Shown: positions 14,961 to 23,921 of the stretch, piece after piece
How positions within the stretch are numbered: position 1 is the first letter of the stretch
Layout: each line of letters begins with the position of its first letter
DNA from: JBFLVQ01 sp040758525
GTDB taxonomy: Bacteria; Acidobacteriota; Blastocatellia; Chloracidobacteriales; JADJPF01
Assembly (NCBI GenBank): GCA_040758525.1
Contig: JBFLVQ010000016.1
Location: 1-37,456 of the forward strand
Length of the DNA stretch: 37,456 nucleotides
Direction: 5' to 3'
Notes under the pieces: model-generated
Databases searched by the model: none
What the model saw: only the letters and a program-made list of their open reading frames with translations
Told to the model about the DNA's origin: nothing
Program-made: the position numbers and the translations under genes

Positions 14961-15241
14961 AACCACCTCCAGAAGAAACCCAACCTCAAAGCAGACCAGA
15001 GAGTCGTCTATACTGGTACTCTTTTGGGTTAAAATGATCTTTCCTGACTATGGTGCGCTAATTGTACCATTGTGGAAGTGCTTCGATGCGGCTATGGATG
15101 ACTGGCGTTGCTTGCAAAGGTTGCTGAAGAATCGCAAATTAGTAGTAAAAGTTGACTCATTATGTCGCACCAGTAGCATTGAGTAGTTGCACAGTATCGC
15201 TATAACCATTTTCCTCAGTATACATTAGCACGATCTTACAG

Positions 15242-15271
15242 CTTTAGTTCTATGATCTTTAGTTCTATGAT
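15242..15271. repeat. Perfect 15-bp tandem duplication
   Basis: The unit CTTTAGTTCTATGAT occurs twice head to tail with no mismatch, in non-coding DNA about 280 bp upstream of bamA. Two copies only; probably a slippage duplication. Confidence 0.7.
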
Positions 15272-15380
15272 AAGGATCTCACAATATCAAAGTATCTAGG
15301 AAATATTTTTTATCTATCAGAATGGAAATATCTGCCTATCACATCAATATCAATTGAGCAAACATTAAAAACGAAAGGAG

Positions 15381-15459
15381 ATTGCCTTTGCTGTCTGACT
15401 ATTGATGGATGGTGTTAAGTCTATAAAAATCCCTTGATAGTCAGACTGTATTAGGCAAT
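15381..15459. repeat. Two-part inverted repeat (possible structured RNA or small mobile-element remnant)
   Basis: Outer arms ATTGCC (15381-15386) and GGCAAT (15454-15459) flank inner arms GTCTGACTAT (15393-15402) and ATAGTCAGAC (15437-15446). The inner arms are perfect over 10 bp. The internal loops are 6 and 7 nt and the apical loop is 34 nt. It lies just beyond the fadE terminator in gene-free DNA, with no T-run. Function unknown. Confidence 0.5.
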
Positions 15460-15470
15460 GTTACTGGATA

Positions 15471-15506
15471 AAAAAGAAAGGACAAAAGATTATCAATCCT
15501 TTGTCC
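15471..15506 (-). terminator. Intrinsic terminator of the fad operon
   Basis: On the minus strand GGACAAAGGATT pairs with AATCTTTTGTCC (12 bp, one G-U) across a 4-nt loop, followed by TTTCTTTTTT. It begins 29 nt past the fadE stop and is a textbook rho-independent terminator. Confidence 0.88.
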
Positions 15507-15534
15507 TTATCAATGGTCAGCTAAATTTGGTAGC

Positions 15535-17325
15535 TTAGAAGATATATCTGCCAATACTACAAAGTGCATCAGCAATACGTTGACGTGCCTGAATCGTATT
15601 GTAAGGCATATGACGAGTAAAACGCTTAAGAGCAGCTAGCTGTGTACGCAGCATATCACCTTCGGCAAGTGAAGCTAGCAGAGTGCGTGCTCTTGTCTCG
15701 ACCCGATCCATTGCATCATTAACGAAAACACGAGTTGCTTCGATACGCATTTGGCTATTGGCTTCGCCCTGATTCTCAATGAACTTGAGGGTGCGTAATA
15801 GGGTGCTCTCCATTGCGTAGGTCTCCATAATTATGTCGGCCACACCTAGTAACACCTCCTGTTGTTCCGCAATCTCTTGTCGGTACTTTTGTGCTGCTGA
15901 GCCTGCCAGCATCAGCACTACCTTCTTGGCATTGCGTACCGCCCTGACCTCTTCACTAAGAATAGTATCCTCCTCTTCTTCCATTGCGGGGAAGGAGAGC
16001 AGTTCATCCATTAGTTTCTGGGCAGCGCTGAGCAATGGTAATTCGCCTTTCATTGCACGTTTAAGGAGCATTCCGGGGATCAACATACGGTTGATCTCGT
16101 TTGTGCCCTCAAAGATACGATTAATACGCGAATCTCGATAGGCGCGCTCGGCGGGATACTCTTCTGAATAACCATAGCCACCATAGATCTGTACCATCTC
16201 ATCAACTATATAATCGAGCATCTCGCTACCATAGACCTTCATAGTCGAGCACTCAATGGCATATTCTTCAATACCCATAAGGATGCCCTGGGTATCGTCA
16301 GGATCTACCCCTTGTAGTGCACGATCAATCAGGCCAGCCGTGCGATAAGACATACTCTCGACTGCATAGCAACGAATTGCCATCTCAGCCAGTTTATGTT
16401 TGATGGCGCCAAAAGAGGCGAGTGGTTTATTGAACTGATGGCGCTCTTGGGCATAGGCAATCGACTCCTTGAGTGCCGATTTTGCTCCCCCTACACAACC
16501 TGCGCCAAGTTTGAAACGACCCATATTGAGCACATTGAATGCAATAATATGGCCACGGCCAATCTCACCCAAGAGATTCTCGACTGGTACACGTGCATCC
16601 TGTAATTCTAGTGTACAGGTTGATGAGCCTCTAATACCCATCTTATGCTCTTCTTTGCCAGTTGAGACACCGGGAAAGTTCTTCTCAATAATAAAGCAGG
16701 AGAACTTATCACCATCAACCTTAGCAAAGGTGACAAAGATATCGGCAAAGCCAGCATTGGTGATCCACATCTTTGTACCATTGAGGATGTAGTATTTACC
16801 ATCTTGGCTAAGCACGGCACGGGTCTTGGCGGCGAGTGCATCCGAGCCTGAGTGAGCTTCGGTAAGCGCATAGGCAGCGAGTAGTTCACCAGTCGCGAGT
16901 TTTGGTAGGTACTTGCGTTTTTGCGTTTCGGTGCCGAAATAGATGATCGGCCAGGTGCCAATGCCGGTATGGCCACCATGGGAGACCGCAAATGAGCCGC
17001 CACCGGGCGCCAGGTTTTCTGCTACCAGCATTGAGCAGACCTTGTCTAGTCCTAGTCCCTCGTACTTTTCTGGAATATCGAATGATAATAATCCCAGCTT
17101 GCCTGATTTTCTCAATAATTCAACAGTTAGATTTAGGTTCTTCTTTTCGATCTCGTTACGGTTTGGAAATACCTCCCCCATTACGAAATCATAAGTTGTC
17201 TGTGCAATCATTCTTTGTTCTTCGGAGAAATCTTCAACCGTGAAGACCTCCGAAGGCGCCCGTTCTTCGATCAAGAAGCTACCGCCCTTGACCAGTGTGG
17301 TCTTTGGCTCTACCATAGTTGACAT
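15535..17325 (-). CDS. fadE: Acyl-CoA dehydrogenase, Bacillus FadE type
   Basis: FadE performs the first step of beta-oxidation: FAD-dependent dehydrogenation of acyl-CoA to trans-2-enoyl-CoA, passing electrons to ETF. The 596-residue length matches B. subtilis FadE (about 594) rather than short-chain enzymes of about 380. Motifs are AYALTEAHSGSDALAAKTRA (FAD/substrate signature), WITNAGFADIFVTF, and YRDSRINRIFEGTNEINR with the catalytic Glu406. A C-terminal helical domain (about 430-596) is typical of this subfamily. AAGGA stands nine nt before ATG 17325. It is the last gene of the operon, 39 nt after fadA and just before a strong terminator. No etfA or etfB gene lies in the window, so electron transfer must be encoded elsewhere. 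Confidence 0.93.
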   Translation of the reverse strand: MSTMVEPKTTLVKGGSFLIEERAPSEVFTVEDFSEEQRMIAQTTYDFVMGEVFPNRNEIEKKNLNLTVELLRKSGKLGLLSFDIPEKYEGLGLDKVCSMLVAENLAPGGGSFAVSHGGHTGIGTWPIIYFGTETQKRKYLPKLATGELLAAYALTEAHSGSDALAAKTRAVLSQDGKYYILNGTKMWITNAGFADIFVTFAKVDGDKFSCFIIEKNFPGVSTGKEEHKMGIRGSSTCTLELQDARVPVENLLGEIGRGHIIAFNVLNMGRFKLGAGCVGGAKSALKESIAYAQERHQFNKPLASFGAIKHKLAEMAIRCYAVESMSYRTAGLIDRALQGVDPDDTQGILMGIEEYAIECSTMKVYGSEMLDYIVDEMVQIYGGYGYSEEYPAERAYRDSRINRIFEGTNEINRMLIPGMLLKRAMKGELPLLSAAQKLMDELLSFPAMEEEEDTILSEEVRAVRNAKKVVLMLAGSAAQKYRQEIAEQQEVLLGVADIIMETYAMESTLLRTLKFIENQGEANSQMRIEATRVFVNDAMDRVETRARTLLASLAEGDMLRTQLAALKRFTRHMPYNTIQARQRIADALCSIGRYIF

Positions 17326-17364
17326 ACCATTACTTCCTTTCTGGAGATAATTGCGGTGCTGTTT

Positions 17365-18546
17365 TTAACTATTTAATTCAAAAATGCCAGCGGCACCCAT
17401 GCCGCCACCCACACACATCGTGACCATACCATAGCGACCGCCACGACGTTGCAGTTCATAAATAATAGTGGCAGACAGCTTCGCGCCTGTGCATCCCAGT
17501 GGATGACCAAGTGCCACTGCGCCCCCATTGACGTTAACCCGTTCAGGATCTAACCCGGCAACCTTGATTACAGATAGCGCCTGCGCAGCAAACGCTTCAT
17601 TGAGTTCAATAAGATCAATATCACTAAGCTTAAGACCAGCAAGCTTAAGAGCCTTGGGAATGGCTACTACTGGACCTATCCCCATATCTTCTGGCTCAAC
17701 GCCGCCAGTGCTATAAGCAATCAGACGTGCTAATGGTTTAAGACCCAATGCAGCAGCCTTCTCCGCTGTCATTATCAGGGCAGTAGCGGCACCATCCGAC
17801 ATCTGTGAGGAGTTGCCTGCGGTTACTGTGCCATTGGCCATAAAGGCCGGCTTCAATTTGGCCAGTGCCTCTATGGTAGTATCCTGGCGTGGGCCTTCGT
17901 CGGTATCAAAGACCGACTCGGTAACTTCCTTCTTGCCTTTGGCATTAAATCGATCTGTCTTGACCTTAAGCGGCACAATCTCGTCCTTAAACTTGCCTGC
18001 TTGGATCGCCGCAATGGCACACTGATGTGATCGCAATGAGAACTCGTCCTGTTGTGTACGGCTGATCTCATAGCGACGTGCCAGTCGCTCAGCAGTAAGT
18101 CCCATACTCAAGTAAGCATCTGGATAGTGCTCGACCAGATAAGGATTAGGCACAATCTTATGACCACCCATAGGGATCATAGACATTGTTTCTGTGCCAC
18201 CAGCAATAACAACTTCAGCACCGCCTGTGCGTACACGATCAACACCAAGCGCGATTGCTTGCAGTCCTGAAGAACAGAAACGGTTGATCGTCATGGCCGA
18301 GAGCGTAACTGGTAAGCCAGCACGTAGCGAAGCAATTCGCGCCACATTCATACCTTGTTCCGCCTCAGGCATTGCACAGCCTAGAATGACATCTTCGATT
18401 TCTTTGACGTCAAGGCCAGGTGCACGTTTAAGCACACCATTAATTACTTCCGCCGCCATATCGTCTGGACGTACATGCGCCAGCGCGCCCTTATAAGCTT
18501 TACCGACGGCTGTTCTTGCGATTGCTACAATGACTGCATCTTTCAT
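17365..18546 (-). CDS. fadA: 3-ketoacyl-CoA thiolase (acetyl-CoA C-acyltransferase)
   Basis: FadA cleaves 3-ketoacyl-CoA with CoA to release acetyl-CoA, the last step of the beta-oxidation cycle. The 393-residue length is normal for thiolases. The nucleophilic Cys91 lies in NRFCSSGLQAI, His348 in GHPLGCTGAK, and the second catalytic Cys378 in MCVGGGMGAAGIFE. The whole active site is therefore intact. AGGAG eight nt before ATG 18546 sets the start. It lies 28 nt after fadN and 39 nt before fadE, exactly the fadN-fadA-fadE order of B. subtilis. A biosynthetic acetyl-CoA acetyltransferase role (phaA-like, feeding the PHA genes at the left of the window) cannot be ruled out but is less likely in this operon. 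Confidence 0.93.
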   Translation of the reverse strand: MKDAVIVAIARTAVGKAYKGALAHVRPDDMAAEVINGVLKRAPGLDVKEIEDVILGCAMPEAEQGMNVARIASLRAGLPVTLSAMTINRFCSSGLQAIALGVDRVRTGGAEVVIAGGTETMSMIPMGGHKIVPNPYLVEHYPDAYLSMGLTAERLARRYEISRTQQDEFSLRSHQCAIAAIQAGKFKDEIVPLKVKTDRFNAKGKKEVTESVFDTDEGPRQDTTIEALAKLKPAFMANGTVTAGNSSQMSDGAATALIMTAEKAAALGLKPLARLIAYSTGGVEPEDMGIGPVVAIPKALKLAGLKLSDIDLIELNEAFAAQALSVIKVAGLDPERVNVNGGAVALGHPLGCTGAKLSATIIYELQRRGGRYGMVTMCVGGGMGAAGIFELNS

Positions 18547-18574
18547 TTTCTAATCTCCTGATGATGACAGCGGA

Positions 18575-21022
18575 TTAATTCCTGAGCGGCTTGCCCGTCT
18601 TGAGCATATGCTGAATACGCTCTTGCGTCTTACGCTCGCCGCATAGACTTAAAAATGCCTCGCGTTCCCGATCAAGGAAGTGTTGTTCGGAGACGAGAGT
18701 ACGGTGTGAGAGATCTCCGCCTGTGAGTATGTAGGCAAGCTTGCGTGCAATTACGCCCTCATATTCAGTGGCAAAACCAGCTCGCACCATCATATGCACG
18801 CCGAGTTTAAGCGCTGCTAAGGCACTCTCGCCAAGTGCAGGGATATCAGTACGCGGCTGCGGGCGTTGGTAGCCAGCGCGCGCTAATGCCAGCACCGTCT
18901 TTTTGGCATCCTCGATCTGACGATCCCTATTCATCGTGATAACATCGTGTTTTTTGAGGAAGCCGAATTTACGCGCTTCGACAGCGCTAGTGGCGACTTT
19001 GGCAGTAGCGATCGCCTCAAACGCTTGCTTGATGAATGGGAATGGATCGGCTTCAGACGACTCTATTGTGGCTTGTGTAGTAGCACGTAGGGCCAGCTCT
19101 TTTGTGCCACCGCCGGCTGGTATTAAGCCTACTCCAACTTCGACCAATCCTATGTAGGTCTCTGCTGCTGGACAGGCACGGTCACCATGCATGGTGATTT
19201 CACAACCGCCTCCTAGGGTTAGACCAAAAGGCGCCACCACAACAGGCTTATCAGAATAGCGTAGCGACATATTTGCATTCTGGAAGCCACGAATCATTAG
19301 ATCTATATCGTCCCATTCCTGCTCTTGAGCAGCCAGCAATAACAGCATCAGGTTGGCGCCTGCTGAGAAGTTATCACCTTGGTTGCCAATGACTAGACCT
19401 TCAAAGTTCTGTGCCACTTCCTTGATAGCAAAGTTCATCAATGAGATCGTATCTGAACCGATCGCATTCATCTTAGAATGGAACTCTAGACAAGCTACGC
19501 CATCTCCAATATCGATAAGCGTGGCGCCACTATTCTTTTTGATCACCTTCTCACGATCTTTTAGTGCCGATAGAATGATGATGCCAGGCTTATCCTCACT
19601 ACAACGATAGTCACCCGATGCTAAATCGAAGTAGTAGGTATAGCCATTGCGCCGTTCGTAGAAAGATTTCTTACCGCTGGCAAGCAGTTTTTCTACTAAA
19701 GGTGGAATAGTGCGACCTTCCTCACGCATACGTTTAACAGATTTCTCTACACCGATCGCATCCCAAGCCTCAAACAGACCCAATTCATAGTTGAAGCCCC
19801 ATTTGACAGCATTATCTATCTGTAAAATATCATCAGCGATCTCAGGGATACGATTAGCGGCATAGACCAATGTTGCGCTCATTGTCTTCCAGAGGAAGTT
19901 GCCAACACGATCATTGCCATAGACAAGGGTGCGCAATCGTTCACGCACATCTTCAATAGTCTTGGTCATATCTAGCGCAGAGAATTTTGGTTTCTGCTGT
20001 GGGCGATATTCGAGTGTCTTAAGATCTAATGCTAAGATCTGGTCACCTTCTGGGCTCTTTACCTTCTTGTAGAAACCCTGTCCGGCTTTGTTGCCGATCC
20101 ATTTGCGCTCGATCATCTGTTTAAGGAAATCGGGGACACGGAAGACCTCGCGCTGCTCATCGCCGATTGCGCCTGCATAGACATTCTCTGCTACCATTGC
20201 AAAGGTATCGAGTCCTACTAGATCAGCAGTACGGAAAGAGGCGGTCTTAGGTCGTCCAATTACTGGTCCAGTTATCTTATCAACCTCTTCAACTGTGTAG
20301 CCATCCTCGATCATTACCCGCATACCATTCATGGCGCTAAAAGAGCCTATACGATTGGCAATGAAATTAGCGGTGTCTTTAGCATAGGCAATACCTTTAC
20401 CTAGTCGTCGGTCTGCGAAATCGGCAACAAAATTGACTACTTCAGGGAGTGTCTCTGATGTTGGAATAATCTCCAGAAGCTTCATATAACGTGGAGGATT
20501 AAAGAAGTGAGTGCCAAGGAAATGTTTGCGGAAATCTTCGCTCATTCCTTCCGCCATAGCGCGAATCGAGATACCAGAGGTGTTGGAAGTAATGATTGTG
20601 CCACTGCGACGATACTGATCCACCTTCTCATAAAGCGTGCGCTTGAGGTCTAGCCGTTCTAGTACTGCCTCAATGATCCAATCTGCCTCACTAATCTTAT
20701 CTAAATCATCCTCGAAGTTTCCTACTCGTATCTCACTAGCCAACTCAGGTGTAAAGATTGCGGCGGGCTTGGCCTTACGAACATTCTCAACACCTTTGCT
20801 AGCAAACAGATTACGTGGGCCTGCGCTTGACGCTGCCAACCCCCATTCATTTTTGTTAGTAACCGGCTTCTTTGCCTCTTTGGACAATGGTTGTCCAGCT
20901 AGCTCGGGGGGGAGAATATCGAGCAGTAGCACTTTGAGGCCGGCGTTAACCATATGCGCGGCGATCTGGGCACCCATCACACCTGCGCCTAACACTGCGA
21001 CTTTTTCGATCTTATAGGTCAT
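18575..21022 (-). CDS. fadN: Bifunctional 3-hydroxyacyl-CoA dehydrogenase / enoyl-CoA hydratase, FadN type
   Basis: FadN hydrates enoyl-CoA and oxidises the resulting 3-hydroxyacyl-CoA with NAD. Domain order is dehydrogenase first, hydratase second, as in B. subtilis FadN and opposite to E. coli FadB. The 815 residues begin with a Rossmann motif GAGVMG (12-17), followed by a Lys/Ala-rich insert (about 46-90). The dehydrogenase His172 is in GTHFFNPPRYMKLLE, and the second dehydrogenase domain has IGRPKTASFRTADLVGLDTF. The crotonase domain starts near 500, with oxyanion region FSAGANL (552-558) and the two acidic catalytic positions Glu608 (GGGCEIT) and Glu628 (GLVEVGVGLIPAGGGT). Two tandem Shine-Dalgarno sequences (AGGAGGATT twice) precede ATG 21022. 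It is flanked by the acyl-CoA ligase (86-nt gap) and fadA. Confidence 0.93.
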   Translation of the reverse strand: MTYKIEKVAVLGAGVMGAQIAAHMVNAGLKVLLLDILPPELAGQPLSKEAKKPVTNKNEWGLAASSAGPRNLFASKGVENVRKAKPAAIFTPELASEIRVGNFEDDLDKISEADWIIEAVLERLDLKRTLYEKVDQYRRSGTIITSNTSGISIRAMAEGMSEDFRKHFLGTHFFNPPRYMKLLEIIPTSETLPEVVNFVADFADRRLGKGIAYAKDTANFIANRIGSFSAMNGMRVMIEDGYTVEEVDKITGPVIGRPKTASFRTADLVGLDTFAMVAENVYAGAIGDEQREVFRVPDFLKQMIERKWIGNKAGQGFYKKVKSPEGDQILALDLKTLEYRPQQKPKFSALDMTKTIEDVRERLRTLVYGNDRVGNFLWKTMSATLVYAANRIPEIADDILQIDNAVKWGFNYELGLFEAWDAIGVEKSVKRMREEGRTIPPLVEKLLASGKKSFYERRNGYTYYFDLASGDYRCSEDKPGIIILSALKDREKVIKKNSGATLIDIGDGVACLEFHSKMNAIGSDTISLMNFAIKEVAQNFEGLVIGNQGDNFSAGANLMLLLLAAQEQEWDDIDLMIRGFQNANMSLRYSDKPVVVAPFGLTLGGGCEITMHGDRACPAAETYIGLVEVGVGLIPAGGGTKELALRATTQATIESSEADPFPFIKQAFEAIATAKVATSAVEARKFGFLKKHDVITMNRDRQIEDAKKTVLALARAGYQRPQPRTDIPALGESALAALKLGVHMMVRAGFATEYEGVIARKLAYILTGGDLSHRTLVSEQHFLDREREAFLSLCGERKTQERIQHMLKTGKPLRN

Positions 21023-21026
21023 TAAT

Positions 21027-21045
21027 CCTCCTAAAATCCTCCTAC
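21027..21045 (-). promoter_or_regulatory. Tandem duplicated ribosome-binding site of fadN
   Basis: On the minus strand AGGAGGATTTTAGGAGGATT directly precedes the fadN ATG: two full Shine-Dalgarno sequences spaced 11 nt apart. The nearer one is at optimal distance; the farther one could act as a standby site. Confidence 0.55.
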
Positions 21046-21108
21046 GAAGCTAAGAAGTGTGCTGAATCATCTAGCCAGTAGGGAGTGTGATCCATCTGGC
21101 TAATAAAA

Positions 21109-22950
21109 CTATTCTGTGTAAATCTTCTCGATCGTGTCTTTGTAATGTTGTTCGATAATGCGGCGCTTGACCTTTAACGTAGGGGTCAATTCGCCATTTT
21201 CGATGCTGAATTCATTTTCGATAATGGAGATTTTCTTGATCTTTTCGTACTGGGCGAGATCAGGTGTGCGGCTGGTTACCTCTTTCTGCATCATATCGAT
21301 GATCTGTTGATTACTACAGAGATCCTTACGACTGCTATAAGAGATACCATTAGATTTGGCGTAATTTTCTAGTGTCTCCCAGTTGGGCACAATCAGCGCA
21401 GAGGGAAACTTGCGATTGTCGCCTATCAGCATCACCTGAGCAATATACATACTACCTTTGAGCATACTCTCGATCGGTTGTGGCGCGAGATATTTGCCAC
21501 CACTAGTCTTAAGTAGCTCCTTCTTGCGATCTGTAATAAAGAGAAAACCATCTTGATCAATTTTGCCGATATCACCAGTCTTGAACCATTCGCCTTCAAA
21601 GACCTCTGCGGTAGCTTGAGGTTTATTAAAGTAACCCTGCATGATGTTGGGCCCGCGTGCAAGAATCTCGCCATCATCAGCAATCCGTACATCTACATTC
21701 TGAACAATCTTACCTACACTACCTATTCGATTCGCTTGTGGTGCACAGATCGAGAGCACGGGCGAGGTTTCACTGAGACCATATCCTTGTAATATAGGAA
21801 TACCGGCAGCCAGGAAGAAATAGGCAATATCATCAGCAAGCGGTGCACCACCAGAGAGGAAATAACGTACTCGCCCGCCTAACTTCTCGTTGTAGATCTT
21901 TTTGTAAAAGAGCATCTGTGCTAGCTCATACTGCAACTGTAGGAGTGGGGGAATCGCTTCCTTTTTATGGTGCAGACGCGCCCAGCGTCTACCTACATCA
22001 ACGGCCCAACGAACTATATTCGCTTTGGGAAACCCTGCCGTCATACCCTGCTCAGTAATTTTAGCCATAATCTTCTCGAAGAGGCGTGGCACACTGGTCA
22101 TCATGGTTGGGCGCACTTCCACCAGATTAGCCGCTACGGTGTCTACACTCTCTGCTAAGTACATTGCCACACCACGATATATCAGTGTGTAGAGAACAGC
22201 ACGCTCGAAGATATGCGAAAAGGGTAGGAAGGAGAGGGAGATATCTTCTGGACCAATCTCCATTGCAGACTCACAGGTGTTTATCACATTAAAAGTGATA
22301 TTCCAATGAGTGAGGATGACACCTTTAGGCTCACCAGTAGTACCAGAAGTATAGATAAGCGTGGCCATATCTTTGGGCTTGATCGCAGCATTGAGTTGTT
22401 CATAGAGTTTGGGTTGTTCACGATCTAAAGCCTGACCAGTCTCTTCTATCTGCTTAAGCGACATCATTAGATCGGGCTGCTTGACCAACTTTGTATCGTA
22501 ACTATCAAACATTACGATCTTCTTAAGCTGTGGTAACTCGCCCGCTATTTCGAGTAACTTCTTCAATTGTACCTCATTTGAGGCAAACACAATCTGCGCA
22601 CCGCTGTCATTAAGGATATAGGTGCACTGTTTCGCAGGAAGCGTGGAATAGAGCGGTACATCGGCAGCACCTGTGCTTAAGATACCTAGGTCGGCAGCAA
22701 TCCAGTCAACGCGGCTTTCTGAGAGAATGGCTACGCGATCACCATGGCGCACACCTAGCTTGTAAAGCCCCAGTGCAATGTGGCGCGCGCGTTGCGCAAT
22801 CTCCTGATAGGAGACACTAACCCATTTTCCCCCTTGTTTATGGTTGAAGCCATTGGGATGTTTGTACTTCTCAACGGCATATTGCAGGATTTCGACCAAC
22901 GTGGTCGGTTTGCCAGGAAAGGTCTTTATCTCACGCACGGCTGAGGTCAT
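21109..22950 (-). CDS. Long-chain fatty-acid--CoA ligase
   Basis: This enzyme activates free fatty acids to acyl-CoA through an acyl-adenylate, committing them to beta-oxidation or to acyl transfer. The 613-residue protein has the AMP-binding signature YTSGTTGEPKG (200-210), the acyl-adenylate motif GYGLSETSPV, and the C-terminal hinge WFKTGDIGKIDQDGFLFITD with the linker Lys region KKELLKTSGGKYLAP. An insert around 290-330 fits the long-chain FACS subfamily (cd05907-like, sometimes called FAA1/menE-like). There is no signal peptide; it is probably cytosolic or peripherally membrane-bound. The ATG overlaps the fadR stop by four bases (ATGA), implying translational coupling. It corresponds in role to B. 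subtilis lcfA, which also neighbours fadR. Confidence 0.92.
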   Translation of the reverse strand: MTSAVREIKTFPGKPTTLVEILQYAVEKYKHPNGFNHKQGGKWVSVSYQEIAQRARHIALGLYKLGVRHGDRVAILSESRVDWIAADLGILSTGAADVPLYSTLPAKQCTYILNDSGAQIVFASNEVQLKKLLEIAGELPQLKKIVMFDSYDTKLVKQPDLMMSLKQIEETGQALDREQPKLYEQLNAAIKPKDMATLIYTSGTTGEPKGVILTHWNITFNVINTCESAMEIGPEDISLSFLPFSHIFERAVLYTLIYRGVAMYLAESVDTVAANLVEVRPTMMTSVPRLFEKIMAKITEQGMTAGFPKANIVRWAVDVGRRWARLHHKKEAIPPLLQLQYELAQMLFYKKIYNEKLGGRVRYFLSGGAPLADDIAYFFLAAGIPILQGYGLSETSPVLSICAPQANRIGSVGKIVQNVDVRIADDGEILARGPNIMQGYFNKPQATAEVFEGEWFKTGDIGKIDQDGFLFITDRKKELLKTSGGKYLAPQPIESMLKGSMYIAQVMLIGDNRKFPSALIVPNWETLENYAKSNGISYSSRKDLCSNQQIIDMMQKEVTSRTPDLAQYEKIKKISIIENEFSIENGELTPTLKVKRRIIEQHYKDTIEKIYTE

Positions 22951-23612
22951 TGTTTTACTCCATTTAGGAAGATATCCACGACCGGGTCTGCCATCGCGGC
23001 TAGATCGTATTCCTTACGCGATAGGATCCAATTCGTGACCATTTCATCAAGCGCGCCATAAAGCACTTTGGCGGCGATCTGTGGATCGGTGCTGGCGCGG
23101 AATATCCCACTGCGCTTTCCTTCTTCGATCGCAGTGCGGATAAATTCAAAATACTGGTTAAGCTTGGTAGTGGAGAACTGCTCCATAAATTTTGTCGATT
23201 GGCGCAACTCTACCTGAAAGACAATGGCAAGGTTGCGGTCGCGCCCCATTAAGCTAAGGTGCAAGCGTGCGATCCTACGTATGCGCTCGGCTGGATCGCT
23301 AAGCTTATCCATCTCCTTATGCGCAGTCTCGATTGCCTCATCAATCGTGTAGTTAAAGATGGATACCAGTAGATCCTCTTTGTTCTTGAAATAGAGATAA
23401 ACCGTACCGTCTGCCACACCAGCATCACGTGCTACATCTGCGACTTTGGAGTTAAAGAAACCATTGCGGGCAAAAACACGTATCGCCGCCAGTAAGATCG
23501 ATTCATACTTGTCCGCCGATGGGCCAGCGGCAATCACCTCTGATAATGGTTTGTTTAACGATGGACGGTTCACATCGGAAAGAGGTCTGTTTAACGAAGG
23601 TCTGTTAGTCAT
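22947..23612 (-). CDS. fadR: TetR-family fatty-acid degradation repressor, Bacillus FadR type
   Basis: Represses beta-oxidation genes and releases DNA on binding long-chain acyl-CoA, as known for B. subtilis FadR (YsiA). The 221-residue protein carries the helix-turn-helix VADVARDAGVADGTVYLYFK at about 60-80. Its C-terminal half (NLAIVFQVELRQSTKFM, AAKVLYGALDEMVTNWIL, YDLAAM) looks very like the Bacillus protein. Residues 3-26 are an odd extension, two 12-residue copies of NRPSLNRPLSDV, absent from FadR as I remember it. GGAG seven nt before ATG 23612 supports this start. Start-site operator and operon position imply autoregulation and control of the ligase, fadN, fadA and fadE together. Confidence 0.9.
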   Translation of the reverse strand: MTNRPSLNRPLSDVNRPSLNKPLSEVIAAGPSADKYESILLAAIRVFARNGFFNSKVADVARDAGVADGTVYLYFKNKEDLLVSIFNYTIDEAIETAHKEMDKLSDPAERIRRIARLHLSLMGRDRNLAIVFQVELRQSTKFMEQFSTTKLNQYFEFIRTAIEEGKRSGIFRASTDPQIAAKVLYGALDEMVTNWILSRKEYDLAAMADPVVDIFLNGVKQ

Positions 23613-23697
23613 TAGCGCACTCCTGCATCACCCTCTGCATCATTGGCAATGTCAAATTGTTTTATGGTTAGCCAGAGTAATCATTTACATACTGTAC

Positions 23698-23744
23698 ATG
23701 AATGACTCATCATTCATAGTACTATTCAGTAAAACAAAATTCAA
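23698..23744 (-). promoter_or_regulatory. fad operon promoter with Bacillus-type FadR operator
   Basis: The palindrome ATGAATGACTCATCATTCAT (23698-23717) has perfect 8-bp arms. Its core TGAATGACTCATCATTCA differs at one defined position from the B. subtilis FadR consensus TGAATGANTANTCATTCA. On the minus strand a -35 TTGAAT (23739-23744), a 17-nt spacer and a -10 TACTAT (23716-23721) place the operator over the -10 edge and start site. The rest of 23613-23921 shows no gene and no terminator. Confidence 0.78.
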
Positions 23745-23921
23745 GATATTTCAACTAGCTCTAGGGAGAAAATAGCAGCAGGTTTATCTTACTGTAAATA
23801 TTGTAGGTTACTGCCTAATAGGGAAACATTAATTAACTAAACAGTCAGTTTTAAAGAGAGTTTTGCGATTGGTTGCGATCTCACTAACAAATAGAGAGAA
23901 TAGCAGAGGGATTTTAGGCCA

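Larger units (their letters stand above)
14961..15470. other. Gene-free stretch upstream of bamA
   Basis: I find no credible gene here. The only plus-strand frame of note (ATG at 15034, 50 codons) has no ribosome site and no recognisable motif. The stretch holds the undefined bamA promoter, a perfect 15-bp tandem duplication at 15242-15271, and a two-part inverted repeat at 15381-15459, listed separately. Confidence 0.5.

Noticed and set aside
15034..15186. 50-codon plus-strand frame upstream of bamA
   Set aside because: No ribosome site, no recognisable motif and ordinary codon randomness; not reported as a gene.
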